Of a stretch of 64,000 nucleotides of DNA, positions 1-13,300 are shown one piece after another. Each line of letters starts with the position of its first letter. The first letter of the stretch is position 1. The notes below the pieces were generated by a model, which had not been told where the DNA came from, ran no database searches, and saw only the letters and a list, made by a program, of their open reading frames with translations. A program made the translations under genes and the position numbers. Source of the stretch: Ectocarpus siliculosus. Lineage: Eukaryota > Sar > Phaeophyceae > Ectocarpales > Ectocarpaceae. The DNA lies in the NCBI GenBank assembly GCA_000310025.1, contig FN649741.1:3023125-3087124 (forward strand), written 5' to 3'.

Positions 1-3000
1 CACGCCCGAGGAGGAGGAGAAGCAGGAGAAGGAAGGAAAGGTGAGAGTTTGGCCCCCCTTTTCCGCAGTCGGGTTCTTGGTCTCGGTTTTGCCGTGCACA
101 CAGATGTTGTACTCTCTACTGCTCCAGTCACCCTTGTGTGCGTGCCGTTGGTTTCCGGTTTCCTCTCGGAAGTCAAGTGGCCTCAGGTCACCGGGCCGTG
201 TTTTTGTCGCTGCCGGCGATCGCGCGTACCTTTTTCCTGCGACCGCTTTTCTTCCCGCTCGGCTGTGGAGCGGTTGTACGTTCAGTATCGTCCATTATCG
301 GAAGGGGGGGTAGTCGCTCCCGACCCGTGCGTGTCGCGCTGTTTCAGCCACCATGCCTGTTGGGGACGGTGCGGCTCTCACGTCTTCCCGCAGCAACGAA
401 CATTCATCCACTCCATCGCTACCATCTCTTGGTCTTTTGATAGTGTGTCGAGTCAATCCCCGCCTCCCGTGCCCTTCGGTCCTCTCCCTGCCCCCCCCCC
501 CGTGTGTTCTACTGTACGTCCCTGACGTTTTCCCGTGCACTCAATTGGGTGAAGCGTTACATACCACGCCCCCTAGATGAAGATTCCGTGTCCGACTGTA
601 TACGTTTGCGCGCCCCCCCTCCAACACCCTATCCTACATCACACGTGCCTTGGTGGGTTACCCTGTATCACGTCATTGTGTGGCTTGAGCCGCCACCTTT
701 CCTCGAAATCTTGCGCACAGAAGCTGATTGTTATTTTCGGAATGCTCTTGTCACGTCACATGGCGACCTCCCGACAGGCCCCCACGGTAGCGGCCGACAC
801 CCGCCTCGACTACCGTTGGATAGACCTCAGGACCCCGGCGAACCAGGCGATCTTCAAGATTCAGTCGGCGGTGTGCCAGTACTTCAGGGCCAACCTGGCC
901 TCCAAGGTTTGTTTTTATTTATTTCGTCTCGGCGGCCTTGTTAGCGATTTTTTGTTTTGGTGTGTCGTTGTCGTTGTTGTTGTTGGTGATGTTGGTAGTC
1001 CCTGCTGTGGCTGTGGTGTTGCACGGGTGATCGTGGTACAGGTGTCGGTGTTGTTGAGAGCTCGGTTGGGGGGTGACGGACACGCCAGCCACCATGTGTG
1101 TGTGTTCGTGTGGATGCGTAGATACGAGGTGACGCCGAGAGATGGGGGTTTTGCTTCCGTACATGTAACGCCATAGGGAGCTCTTAGAGAGATTCGTTGA
1201 TTGGTGCCGTGTTGCTGCGTGTCGCCTGTCTGTTGGCGTCCACTCCCCGCTGTGCTACGCTGCTGCGCAACAACAAAAGCCCCCATTATTGCTGCTACTG
1301 CTGTTGTGTTCTAATCAGGGTTTTGTAGAAATCCACAGCCCCAAGCTGCTGGCGGGAGCGTCGGAGGGGGGCTCGGAAGTGTTCACCACCAACTACTTCG
1401 GCACGGAAGCGTGCCTCGCGCAGAGCCCGCAGCTGTACAAGCAGATGGCGGCCGCGTGCGGAGGGTTCGGGCGCGTGATGGAGGTGGGTCGGGCCCAAGT
1501 GTTGTCCCGCATTGGTTGAGCGTTGTCGTTGTTTTCTCGGCTGGGCAATATGAAACCGTTTTCGCGTCAAGTGTGCGAAGGTTTGAACGACCACAAGGTC
1601 TGGATGCGATTTTTTGTTTTGCCATGTAGCGGAGGGTTTGGACATGCGGCAAACATGGGTTCTGTATTTCCGTGTGTCCCCTGTTTTTTTTTCTTCAGGT
1701 TCGTCAAATGTGTTGATCTGATGTGTTGCGTTTGTCGTCAAGGCGTCTCGAACTGTTGTTCGCGAGGCATGCGGTCCATCAAGTGTGTGATGACGTGAAG
1801 CACGAAGACCAAGAGTTTTTCTAGCACAGATTGAACGGACAGATTCAGAACACATCGGTTTGCATGTCTTGATTATTAGAATCGACCGCGCTAGCCAGCT
1901 GACCAATGAAATGACGTGAGTCTCAGTGCGGTTGAAAACACAAAACACTTCTAAATGCCATTAACTGGGACCCCGTGAGGGGACGGCACGGGGGAGACTA
2001 TTGCATATTCTCCGGATTAAAAACAGAAACGGTTGCAACAGAAGAAAACTGCACGTGTCTACGAAAGTGTGTGTGTGTTTGTCCTACCTTTCTGACGCCT
2101 GTCTATTCCGCACGAATTGCAACGGAACCATGTTCATGTTTGCACTCCTCCGAGCACGGCAGTACCTAGTAGAATCTGGTTTGGCCGTGTCGATTTTTCC
2201 GTCCGTTTGGGGTGTCCTCGGTGGCCTTGTATTTTCCCCGGTCAAAGAAGGGTGAACACATCCAAACACCGCTTGCCTTTCCCCCGATGGACGTACGTGA
2301 GTGAGCACTACTAATCTCAGTATCGTTTCGCGTCGATTCCGTGTTTCCCAAACGTTTTTCTGGGGTCGTGGGCGGCAGGTGGGACCAGTGTTCAGGGCGG
2401 AGAAGTCTAGGACTCACCGACACCTTTGCGAGTTCACGGGGCTGGACTTCGAGATGGTCATCAAGGAACACTACTTCGAGGTGCGAGAGGTGGCGGCGCA
2501 CCGCAGAGAAACTGCTGTGTTTTCTTTTTGTATGCGTTTGTCTGCTTGGCACCATGCGGCGACCTCAATGTTCTTGGCTCGGGGGACTTGGTGTTGGCAT
2601 AGCTCGTTTGGCGTGCGACCGGTGGCTACGGTATTGGTGCGGTATGGTGCTACCTCATTCCCCGATGGTACCGGCAGTTGGTTCCGCATGTGTCCAACTA
2701 TTGCTTTGGTGCTTTGGTGCAAATAGCGCATGAACCCTTGGAATTGCCTTGTAAGGCAGTGTCGATATTCCCGTCAGAACGTCTGCGACAGCAGGTGTTG
2801 TGTTGGAGCGCGACAGCGACGTGAGCACGACGATATTCCCGTGTGTGCTGTAATAATGCGACTGCACGAACTATCTCGCAAGGTCTTGAAGGGACAGCCG
2901 CGCTCTTGATTCGGCGACTTTCACGCAGAGCCTGGTGGAAATGTCGAAACGTCGTAGAGCGGCGTGACATGAGTACGTCGCGTGTCCTTTGCTTTCAAGC

Positions 3001-5095
3001 AAAAAATACGGAAAAGGCCGCATCGAGCCGGGCCGGGCTCGTGTGCCCAAGTTCGTTTGGGTTTTCTCAGCATAGGGACTGCCTGCAAAACATCGTCGAC
3101 TCGCCATGACTGTCGTGAACAACCGTTAACCTGCACGATTCGAGGTCCCCGGTTTAGCTCTGTGCGTGCAGGTGGCAGGGGCGGCCGTCCTGCTTCACTC
3201 CCCGCCCTCCTCCCACCTCCACCTCCTTCTCCCCCAGAGCAACCCCCGCCATCCGCTTAGATCGTTCTCACACCCCATTATTTCTCCCCCGGACAACGCC
3301 CCGCTCAAATGTCGGTCCAAACATCCCCGCATCGTCTCTCCCAGGTCCTTGAAGTCTTCTCGGACCTGTTCATAAACATCTTCGACGAGGTTAACCGCAA
3401 CTGCAAGGAGGAGCTGGAGGCAGTGAGGACGCAGCACCCCTTCGAGGACCTGCGGTACGCGCGCCCCACGCTGAGACTGACGTTCCAGGAGGGCATCCAG
3501 CTCTTGATAGACGCGGGATACGATGGTGAGTTGTGTCGCGCTCTCAAGCTGCTGCTGCTGCTGTACTGTTGATGCCCGTACACACCGCCCGAGACATACC
3601 GAAGACAATCGTGATATTGGAATGCGGTTGCTGGTTTTTGAGATTGTTGCTTTGGCGATAGCGATTCGAGTGGAATCGTCTCGTGATGTGGGTGCCGCTA
3701 TTTGCAATCGTGTGTGAGAAATACGCATGAGTCGAAAACGAGAGCAGATGTTCGCATATGCTTTTTTTATCTCTCTCGCCCCAGTCACCAATACTCAATG
3801 CTCTGTCACTGTTTGCCTTATTACGCTTGCTTCTTTAGCAATCTTTATGCCTGACACCGTTGAGCCATGTGCCCCGTTCGCCCCCACCTCCCGCCCGCGG
3901 TGCGGTTCGTGTTTTTCCGGGACGGATTGACGGGACAGCCGACCCCTTGGGTGACCTCTCGACGGAGCACGAAAAGAAGCTGGGCGACCTTGTAGCGGAG
4001 AAGTATGGCACCGACTTCTTCATGATGGACAAGTACCCTCTTGACGTGCGGCCCTTCTACACCATGCCGTGCCCGTCCAACCCCAAGCACAGCAACAGCT
4101 TCGACATCTTCATTCGGGGAGAGGTGAAGACTCGGTGGTGTCGTGTGATGGATGGTGGTGTGGCTAGTGATGATAGCTGGGTTATGCATGTGCTCGTCTT
4201 GTGTTCGAGCGGTGTTTATTTCTTGTGTTGGAGCTTGAGTGCCGTCGCGTCGCTTGCCACTTGATCATATACATGGTCAATCGCGCTTATCAGCATTTTC
4301 CCGCCGGTGGACTGTGTGTTGGGGTTGTGTCGATCTACAGCAGCGCCCCTTGCTTGGTGGAGGAGTTAGTGGAGCCGCACCTTCCATGGACGAGCAGGGC
4401 GCCCGTTGTGCCTCCCCGACGGCTTCGTTACGATGATGACCTTGCTGCGCTTCGAAGTACTTCTGCTGTTTGCCGTGAACAAGGGGCTTGTGGCCCCCCG
4501 GGGTCCTAGACCGACTACAACCCGCTTGAGCCGAGTCTTATCTCATCCCTTCACAACGTTCGAAAGAACAACGGAATCCGTCTTGGCTTGTCTGATAACA
4601 ACCCCCCCCCCGCGACCCTTTCCCAGGAAATCGTGTCCGGCGCTCAGCGTATCCACGACTTGGAGTTCCTGAAGGAACGAGCCAGGGAACACGACATCCC
4701 CCTCGACTCGATTATGTCGTACCTGGACGCGTTTAAGCACGGCGCCGAGCCGCACGGTGAGGAACAGCAGTCTCAGAGCCGCATGTTGCCCGCGTGAAAT
4801 GTCCCCCGTTCGTAAGGGGTCCTGGTGGTGCGAAGCTGAAGAAGTCTGGTTGGGTTTGGTGTTTTGGAGTGGAAAAATTGCGTTCCTGGACAGGAGAGAC
4901 TGGCCGTTGGTCGCGACTGTTGAACTAATTTTAGCGCCAAGCACCCTCTAAATCGCGTTCATGCGCGCCTTGGTACATGCTTCCACAGGCGGCGGGGGCA
5001 TCGGATTGGAGCGCGTGGTGATGCTGTTCTTGGGGCTGAAGAACATCAGAAAAACGTCCATGTTCCCTCGGGACCCGAAGCGATGCGCCCCCTAA
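1..5095 (+). CDS. Aspartyl-tRNA synthetase, cytosolic type (5'-partial)
   Basis: Class IIb aspartyl-tRNA synthetase, which charges tRNA-Asp with aspartate in the cytosol. The window cuts off the N-terminal anticodon-binding part; about 345 residues of the catalytic domain remain. Modelled exons: 1-40, 778-906, 1319-1483, 2379-2480, 3345-3525, 3939-4123, 4627-4756, 4989-5095 (stop TAA 5093-5095). All junctions are GT-AG and in phase. Visible motifs: motif 1 around [10 protein letters not shown]; the ASEGG and QSPQLYKQM substrate-pocket segments; motif 2 with VFRAE and THRHLCEF; and motif 3 [15 protein letters not shown] near the C-terminus, followed by the typical ending [13 protein letters not shown]. 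The match to animal and fungal cytosolic DARS is close and collinear. The first visible exon is acidic and lysine-rich and joins in phase to the segment before [10 protein letters not shown]. Product assignment is very secure; only the start is missing. Confidence 0.95.
1878..1975 (+). repeat. Dispersed repeat, copy 1 (in AspRS intron)
   Basis: Lies in the 1484-2378 intron. It shares an ATCGACCGC / CTAGCC / GCTGACCAATGAAA core with 22098-22205, and a weaker version at 26427-26464. All three are in + orientation. Copies 1 and 2 also share an A-rich tail with AACACTT, so the homology is roughly 100 bp. The family is unknown; it may be a decayed MITE or SINE. Confidence 0.5.
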
Positions 5096-6866
5096 GGGAC
5101 CAGAGGGCGGCCTGCTATTCCCACCAAACTTGCTTGCCTACCTTGTAGGCTGCCCGCCAACCTCTGGCGGTGGGGTTCGCGTCCGAGTCAGCCGCAAAGG
5201 CGCTACATGGCGTTGTGCTCGTGTGATAGTACTCGACCTTTCCCTGCGCACGGTAGAGAACGGTCAGCAGCGTCGTGTCGATGCGCTTGTTTTCGATGTG
5301 AAGCGCCGTGGGGCGGGTAGGAACGATGTGGTGGGCCCTGTATCCCCTCCCAGACTTGCCCAGTTTTTTTTTTTCGTTTTTTTGCGGTGGGGGCGGTCTT
5401 GGGTTGGTCTACGGTAGCAGAGGTGGAAACCGTGATTGGCGGTTCCGCTTCCCTTTGGTGTGGGCCCATTGGTATTGCCCCTGTGGACTATTTTTGTCAA
5501 CCCGACAATCTTGCAAAGCACATGGATGGTATCTCAATGATTGGAAAATCGTTGGGGAGAAGTTCGACGTTTGTTTGTCGTCCGTTGCGGTTTTTCCCTC
5601 GGACTACCCGTCTGTTGCCGATGCGAGAACGCGATCGAACGTTATGTTGTTGGTATGCTTATTCGAAGACCAATGCTCCAGCCTTGAGGCTGAGATTTTG
5701 CGTTGATCTTCCAGGAACGAAAGTGGATGCTGTTGAGACATGCAAATAGTTTCCGAGATGCATTTTGTTTGAGCAAAACTGAGGTTATTTCTTCTCGGCA
5801 TTGTGCTCCTAGGGTGAAACTGTTGAACGTTGGCATCATGTTGGTTGGAAGCTAAGATACCGATGTCGTTGTGATGTTGTGGTTGGCTTTGTTGATGTTT
5901 TCGAATTTTGTTTTTCAGGCGATCGATGGAGTACTCACTCCAACAAGAGTTGCCGGAAAATGTGTTGAGTGCAACCGCACGTACCACTCAGCATTCGTTG
6001 GGAACTTCGTCCTCTACATACATGGTACCTCCGGCTCACGTTGCAGCTCAATGGCCTTAGTCCCGCTCCTGGTGGAGTCCACCATGTTTCTCAAGAGAGA
6101 GCAGTTTACGAGGTCGGCCCTGCAACGGTTGGCTTATTTCCCCCCCTTTTTTCACGGGACGTGTATGTTGTTGCAACATCACGATTTCAGAAAAAAAAAA
6201 GTACCGCGCTGATCTGGGGCGCTTGGTTGTATGTACAAAACACGCCTACATGTCTACAGCAGCAATAGTAGCTGTGTGCTTCCATGTGTCAGCGCCAAGG
6301 AATTGGCACCACACCGATGATCCGTCGGAGAGATCGCACCGGGTGCAATAAATGAAGCAAGTATTTCAAAAGACAATCGCACTCGGTGCCATCTCTCCGC
6401 CGCATACGGTACGACTCTCCTCCTGTATGGGAGGGAAACCACATTCTTACTGCCCCCATCGATAGTCGAAACTTGGCGAGTATAATTTACACAGGATGGC
6501 GCATTCGCGCGAATAAGAGCGAGGAAGAATGTGACGTTTGTTTTCCTTCCATTTCTTCCGGAAGTTTGTTAGCTTGGAAGAGAAGGGCAGCCCACCCGAC
6601 ACGGTAGCTGTCCCCCTCTTCCAGAAAATACGAAAATACACGCGAGCTGGACCTCTTTCTAGACGGGGACCAAGAAAAACAAATGACGTTTCATTTTTTC
6701 GCGGAACAGAAACGCCGCCGCCGCGCGCCGCGCCTCTCTTTTTTCCGCCGCGTTTTTTCTTTTTTGGTCCACGTCCTTCCACCCGCTTCCACCCGCTGCG
6801 CACAATTTTTCCACACAAAGCATACAGGCACGCCAACAGGAGCAACTGCTGCAAACTTCTCGAGCC
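5096..6866. other. Intergenic: AspRS 3' region and cytochrome c upstream
   Basis: No convincing coding exon was found. Brown algal genes often have long 3' UTRs, so the left part is probably AspRS 3' UTR. A T-rich stretch lies near 5365-5385. A 24-bp imperfect inverted repeat (6323-6346 with 6379-6402) lies in the right half. The last 250 bases before the cytochrome c ATG are pyrimidine-rich, as expected of a 5' leader. No clear TATA box was recognised. Confidence 0.5.
6323..6402. repeat. Short imperfect inverted repeat
   Basis: Arms 6323-6346 and 6379-6402 pair at about 20 of 24 positions around a 32-base spacer. The core is GGAGAGAT plus GCACCG with its complement. It could fold into a hairpin in RNA; no function is evident. 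Confidence 0.5.
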
Positions 6867-7907
6867 ATGTCTACCAAAGCAGGAGCCAAGATCTTCAAGA
6901 CCAAGTGCTCGCAGTGCCACACTGTTGAGAAGGTACGTCACCCCACGCACGCAACCTTCCTTTTTGTCTGGCCCTCTCCCTTCTGGAACGCTTTTTGTGG
7001 GTCTGCGCTGTTTTTTCTTGGCGGAGTCTTTTTGGGTCGAGGAAAGTCTAGGCGTGCTTGGCCATGCGTACTCGGCGGCGCTGTAGAGGTGCACCTGTGC
7101 CTGCCCCTCAGAGAGTAGAGCGGTCGGTGTCCACTTGTGCACGCAAAGAGAGAGGCGCTGCTGCCGTGTACCGGTTGGAAACATAAGTGTGATCGGTTCG
7201 CAAAGTGTGTGTTTTTTGGGGCCCTGTTTGGTCCGTGGTGGCTGATGACGCACAGACTTAAGGAACAGACTTGTCACTCACTAGCGTGTAAGTTCCGCCT
7301 TCTCTCGGCTAAATGCGAGAAATGTCGTCTGTGCATGCAACAGGAAGCATTAGCTCTTGCCCACTCCTGCAAAGAGACGCACCGAGTTGCAACAGGGAGG
7401 AGCGAGAGCGAGAGAGAGAGAGCGTACGATGACGTTATCGTTCTTTCGTGTAGAGAGCCGCCCGCCGAGCAGTGTACGGTCTAGGACCGCTAAAATTGCA
7501 ACGTATGCGGACCCATTCGATTCGTCATCAATCTCCATCCTGCACGCTCTTCCTGCGTTCCTCTCGCATCATGTAGTAAGAGCAGGCGAAAGACATACAC
7601 ACACCAACCTCTTGCAATTGCTTCTCCCGCCCCCCCCTGTTTGCTCGCCTCGCTGCAGGACGCCGGCCACAAGCAGGGCCCCAACCTGAACGGCTTGTTC
7701 GGGCGCACGGCGGGCACCGTGGACGGCTACTCGTACTCCACCGCCAACAAGACGTCTGGCGTGCTCTGGGACGAGAGCTCCCTGTTCGACTACTTGCTCG
7801 CGCCGAAGAAGTACATCAAGGGGACCAAGATGGTGTTCGCGGGCATCAAGAAGCCGGCAGAGCGAAAGGAGCTCATTGCGTACCTGAAGGAGGCAACGGC
7901 ACCGTGA
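6867..7907 (+). CDS. Cytochrome c
   Basis: Soluble electron carrier between complexes III and IV in the mitochondrial intermembrane space. Two exons, 6867-6932 and 7659-7907 (stop TGA 7905-7907), encode 104 residues, the standard length. The haem-attachment motif CSQCH covers residues 14-18 (Cys14, Cys17, His18). The axial methionine is Met80 in GTKMVFAG. Other family hallmarks are [21 protein letters not shown] and a C-terminal helix with [13 protein letters not shown]. The start MSTKAG has no presequence, as is normal for cytochrome c. The single intron follows the codon for Lys22, just after the haem site. Holocytochrome c synthase would be needed for haem attachment. The assignment is certain; the alternative long ORF on the opposite strand (6447-7277) is a shadow. 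Confidence 0.97.
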
Positions 7908-10357
7908 TGATGGTATTTGTTTTTTGCTCTGCTGTCGTGTGTATGTGTCGTGGTGTCGTGGACCTTTTTCTACAAGTCGTAGAACGATGATGATGTGGTA
8001 GGCTTTTTGGAACGAAAAAATTGTGTCGTTTTGGGGGGTCCCAGGTAATAGTGGGGAAGGGGGTGGTAGTCAACAGAATGGGCAGGGGTGCGTGGAGGCC
8101 AGCAGCAAGAGAGGCTGGTGTAGATGGGGGTAGCTGGAGTAATCAGCTGGGCGGGCGGGAGGAGGGGGTGAACTCCGCCGTTGGCTGTACATTACGGCCA
8201 GACGAGACCTCTCTCTCATCGAAAATCACAATCAGTTACATATGGTAACATAAAAGAGAGACCACCCAAGAATACACAGCGGTCGGGCACGTAAAACAGG
8301 GTCTAGAGACAGGAGCAGGGGGGCGGAGGTCGCAGCAGGAGTTGGATAAGTCGGAGTGCGTGCGGCAGCTGTTTTTTTTCGCGATTGTTGTTCTCGTGGC
8401 GGCTGGCAGTTGACGACAGGCAGCAGTTGCATAAAAGTTTTGCTTCAAATGAGAGCCTACAAATTTTCCGTCTCTCGGAATCGTGTGGATTCGTGTGCGC
8501 TCGTTACGCAGTGCTTGTATTTTCTTGCCCTGCCGTCGTCACACACCACCTCTTGCCAAGAGCTTTTGTTGTTCAATTTTGACTAGAATGGGGAGGGGAA
8601 CCTGGTGTACGTTGTACTGTAGGACACAGGAGAAACCCAACGTTTCCATTGTGTAGGCGAGCAAGAGCGTCCTCTTTCGGTAGCGAGCAGCACGTTGCTG
8701 CCAAGTAATTGGGCGCCGGACGGATCCCCCCCCCCCCCCTCTCCACCTGCCATACACCCCTTTGATCCCTCCGAGTTGCGTGCCGGAGATGTGTAATCGT
8801 AGTACATTTTTAGCGCTTTTTTTTATTCGCGTAGGAACCCGAATTTCCCGTGTCCAAGCAGCAGCCGAGAGCGGAAGGCGCGACATTGGGGCGTGGGTGC
8901 AGAATGATGCTTACGAACTACATGTGCTGTCTTTTTGAGTGTCGCTGATCTCTGTGTCGGAGTTGGCAGCAGGATGTCTGGTCGGGTGGTTGTTTCCAGC
9001 TTTTGTTTGTCACGTGTCGATGGCTCGTGCGTCATCGGCAACCTTTGAGGTCCGGTGGTTTTGCCTGAGGTGCAGAGTCTTCACATATCACTCCAGGTTG
9101 CTGCTGCTTAGTCGCGATGGCGATGTGTTGTTTTGAGAGGGAGAGGGGAGAATGCTTAAAAGAAAAGCGAACGAAATTACGTGACGATTTTTTGGCGTTG
9201 TGCCCAATCGCTGCTGTTGCTGTGTGTGACGGTGGCAAGGCTGCTCCATATTGCTCTTAATCATCCGAGCCGTATCCGCAGCAGCGCTGTCCGCGTTGTG
9301 CACACAATTTGTCCACGTGCTAACTCGTACGCCCGCGGAACACTGTTCCCGTTCAGCAACACTTTGCATTTTGCATGACGTGCTTGCGCTCGGCGTTCTT
9401 TGCTCTTCTTGTGGATATGACGAAGCCGCCTCTACTTGCCATTTGTGGCAGGCTAACGGTCTTCCAGTATGACAGGTGTATCAATCTTCTGTACCGCTAC
9501 AACTTCCTCGGTTTGAAATCATTCGAACGTGCACGTTGGTGCGTTCTTGGCAATGCACTCATTTTCCATGATTAAACCTTAACCACAGGTGGCCCAAAAC
9601 TGTAGACGGCATGTTATTTTGCTGGCCCCGCCGCCTCTATCTACCAAAGTGTCATTTATTCTCCTTTTTCTCTTCAATTTTTTGTCAACACCGTCGTTTC
9701 GGAGCGTCTGACTGCTCCGTGGTCTTGCCTCCTCACAACCAACTGCAGAGCTCCGATCAGGGGTCATAAAGAAGAAATCTTGTGGCGCGCTTGACGTCGA
9801 CGTTTTTACGCGAGAGCGCTTCAGCCGTCCTTTGCTGAAGTTTACTCAAGAACAAGCACGCTACGGCCCCGTCAAGCTACGAAAGATCGGACACGCCTTT
9901 CGCCGACAGTCGAACTCCCGACGCTCTTCAACGTTTTCCTGCAACCTAGGCCACCGGGGCGATCAAACCGCCCATATTGGGCGACAACGAGAAACAAACG
10001 CCGTTGGTGCTGCATGTTTGGAACCCCTCCGTCACGACTGGAGCGCATCTACATTGAGAGAGCTCAAGAGAGCTCAAACGGTGAGGCAGCTGCTCAACCT
10101 CAACAACTAAAACTGATCGCTCACTCATGTAATAGCACGTCTCCGGCTCACAACAACATGCCAAAGAACTCGGTCACCACTTCCGGACCCGCTTCACAAA
10201 AGCTAACCGGATTTAAGAAACAACTACGTCTTCCCGTGCCTCCCCCAGCGGAAGGTTGCCACCAACACACACCAGTCCCAGAGCAAAAAAAACACAAGGA
10301 TTCAGTGACACAAGGGGACAAGAAAAGGACCAAAAAAGAAACACGAACCAAAAAAAA
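7908..10357. other. Convergent intergenic region, cytochrome c / TOM22
   Basis: About 2.4 kb between the stop codons of two convergent genes. No ORF has coding character or recognisable homology. Part is probably 3' UTR of one or both genes. It contains a 14-base C run (8726-8739). No transposon ends were seen. Confidence 0.5.
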
Positions 10358-13300
10358 TCATGACGCCTCGGGACCCATGACGTTGGGGTCGAGCGCCGAG
10401 TACAACCCCATCTGTGCGATCTCCTGGCGCGTTTTCCCCTCCGCCAGCAGAGCGTTGATGTGAATCTTCTCCTGCTCGATAAGCTGTGCTTCCCGAGTGA
10501 TCTGTAAGGAGGCCGGGGGTGCGTGGGGCTTTGCGTTATAAGGCGCTACTGCTGTGTAGCGTCCATTGGTCACGCGGCGGAAAAGACCAACGTGACGCGG
10601 AGGGTTGCACTGCTGAACATTTTTTGTGAAGGATGCGTTGCCGAGAAGGGGCAAGGCGTTTTACGAAAACCCCGGTTAAAACACCGTACGTAGCCCGCCG
10701 AAAAAATACAAGAGCAAAATCGACTACAACAGCACGGGTATAGACCGGCCAGCGGCTTGACTGATACATACTCATCATTCTTCTGCGCCAAAGACTCTAC
10801 CCCAAAACATCAAAGGAGCGTCACACCGAGGCAAAACCCAACACGCCCCCAAGAAGTGTGGCAGGGCGGACAACATAAGCGAGTCGGCAGCAAAACTTGG
10901 GCGGACAAAAAAACAAGACACGCCGACGCACCCACAACAGAAACACACGCCTGCCTGCGCCTCGTACGAACGCCTAAGGGCATGAGTGTTATTTTTCGTG
11001 CGTTTTGTTTTACGTGAGAGCAGCATTCCTGTCTTGCAAGCCTAACATGGCAATCAAAAATAACAAAGAGCAAACACACCCCAAAACCAATGTTCTCTTG
11101 AGAAAGAGGACGGTGGCACCTGCAAGGTCGATATGTTGCTTTGGCCCCACGGCAAAAGAAAGCAGAAAGACGCGAAAAAACTGGTCCAAGGAAAGGAACG
11201 TTTCAAGCTTTTCCCGTTACAACTCACCGAACCGTAGGTGTTAATAGAGCCAGGCGAACTATCAACGCAGCCCACCACAGGGTCCTGCGAGACCTGCGCC
11301 TCCTCTATGTGATCCCACGCCGTGAAAGGCCTCTCTTTCTTGTAATCCGTGTCATCGATATTGTACAAGTGCTCCAGCGCCTCCACATCTGTGTGCACTC
11401 GTACTACATATGAGCTCGGCGCAAATCACCGGCTCCACGGACATAGCTATGGCTATATCAACGATCTAGCCAAAGCTATGTCTGTGGGACCTGTTATTTA
11501 TACCGAGCTCATAGTACCAGTGTCACGATTTCGCGAAAGCTATGTCCGTGGGGCCGATGATTGGCGCCGAGCTCATGGTACGAGTGCATAAAAATGTGGT
11601 GATGCTGGAGCACTTGTACAATATCGATGACACAGATTACAAGAGAGGCCTTTCAAGGTGATCCTTGTGGGCATCATAGAGGAGGCACAGGTCTCGCAGG
11701 ACCCTATGGTTGGCTGCACCCGTGAAATTCGACGCAGTGGATTTCCCGCTTCGAAGACATGGAATCAGGAGCATTCCGACAACAATTCGGCATTCAAAAA
11801 CGTGCCGACGAAACGTGAAACTTGAAGACAGGGTAATAAAAAAAAAGTCAAGCAACCCCAAAAAGGTGGCCGATACTGCCGAAAACACAAACCCAGGTCG
11901 TGCCCAATGCCACTTGCAGCACTTCCGCAAATAACGATGATGATGATCAGCAGCAGCAGCCTGAACGGCGAGTGCTGACATATTCGCAGGGCCACCACAA
12001 GCGTGGCTTTTCATAGACACCAGATGCGGCAGCGGCAGCAGAGGTGCCTGCTGGCGCGGGGCTAGACGGCGTCGGGAGACTGGTCTGCATGCATGGGGTC
12101 CGAATCAAGACTCTACTGCTGCACTGCGACAACCCCCCCAGCCAACCACGTGTATCTGTGCAAATGGCGAGGTGGCGGCGACCTGGTGTACCGCGAGAAA
12201 CAAAATTCGGGATCACAGGACAGGAAATGCCGTGTCCGGAAAGCAGGTCACGCTACGGAACACCAAGCTTCATGCATGCAGAACACACACATCGTATGCA
12301 TACCCGATTGCTGAACATTGATACCTGTGATAAAACCATGCCCAACTGCTGTTGATCGGAAACATTTTTGTCGAGTCTCGATGGTCAACTTTGGTTCATG
12401 ATTCTCACAGGGCGGGGCGGGTTACTGTGCTCGACTTATTTGCGATCGCGAATGTGAACCATCGCATTCAGCAACACGGCAACCTACTTGTAGCCCACCA
12501 GGTGAACGAACCGCCACTGGCGTCCACGGTTCACGGACCACGGCAGCAGCTATAGCAGATCTTTTTTCAGAGTTCGGCTCTAGGCCTCTTCTTGGGGGTA
12601 AGTAAATAGTTAGCCTGTGATCACGAAGGTGTGTCGACGTCAAATGGCCAAGTGGATGTCGGACGGTACTGCAGAGATCGGAACGGCTTGAGCGCGAAGA
12701 CAACAACAACAACAAGTCACATTCCCGAGAACCTATCCTCGACTCAAAACATACATGAATACGTACGTACCTCGAAGACTAAAGGCACAAGAGTAACGAC
12801 GGCTGTTGTCAGAAGCACCCAGCCCGTTCGCCCCGTCTTTTTCGCCGCCCACTGTGCCCACCCGAACCCCGCCACTCCCAGTGATCTCCCGGTTACCACC
12901 AGCGTCTGTCGTACGCCAGACAACATCCGCATCATAAAGAGCAACAGCAACGGGAAGAAAAATCGTCTAAAAATCCGGCCATAGGGGTGTGGCATGCTGT
13001 GATGGGGAGGTTGGTTGCAGGGGTTGGTGCGGGGAGAGAGAGAGCGCAAGGTAACAACGTGGGAGGGGCTTCAAAATGCTACCGAACTCAGTCCAGGAGT
13101 GCTCCACACAAGCGCATGAAATCGGAGCGGGCGCAGGGGGTCGCCCGCAAACATCCCATCGGCGTGCGCACTGCATGGAGGCCCTGCCAACTAGAGTTGG
13201 GAGCCCGAAACTTGTCGATGCTGGCTCAATCAAACCACTAAACATGGATCAGGAGTCAGCACTCATCGTATGCATATGCTCCGAAAGAACCAGAGTATAT

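Noticed and set aside
3195-3791. 198-codon minus-strand ORF over AspRS exon 5
   Set aside because: Antisense shadow of a GC-rich exon.
6447-7277. 276-codon minus-strand ORF across cytochrome c exon 1
   Set aside because: Antisense to a certain gene; composition is Lys/Arg/Gly runs mirrored from pyrimidine-rich leader and intron. Shadow frame.
11228-11388. Coding exon of TOM22 between exons 2 and 3
   Set aside because: Its 161-nt length and phase break the frame, while exons 2 and 3 join directly and match TOM9/Tom22; it is part of the inverted-repeat element.
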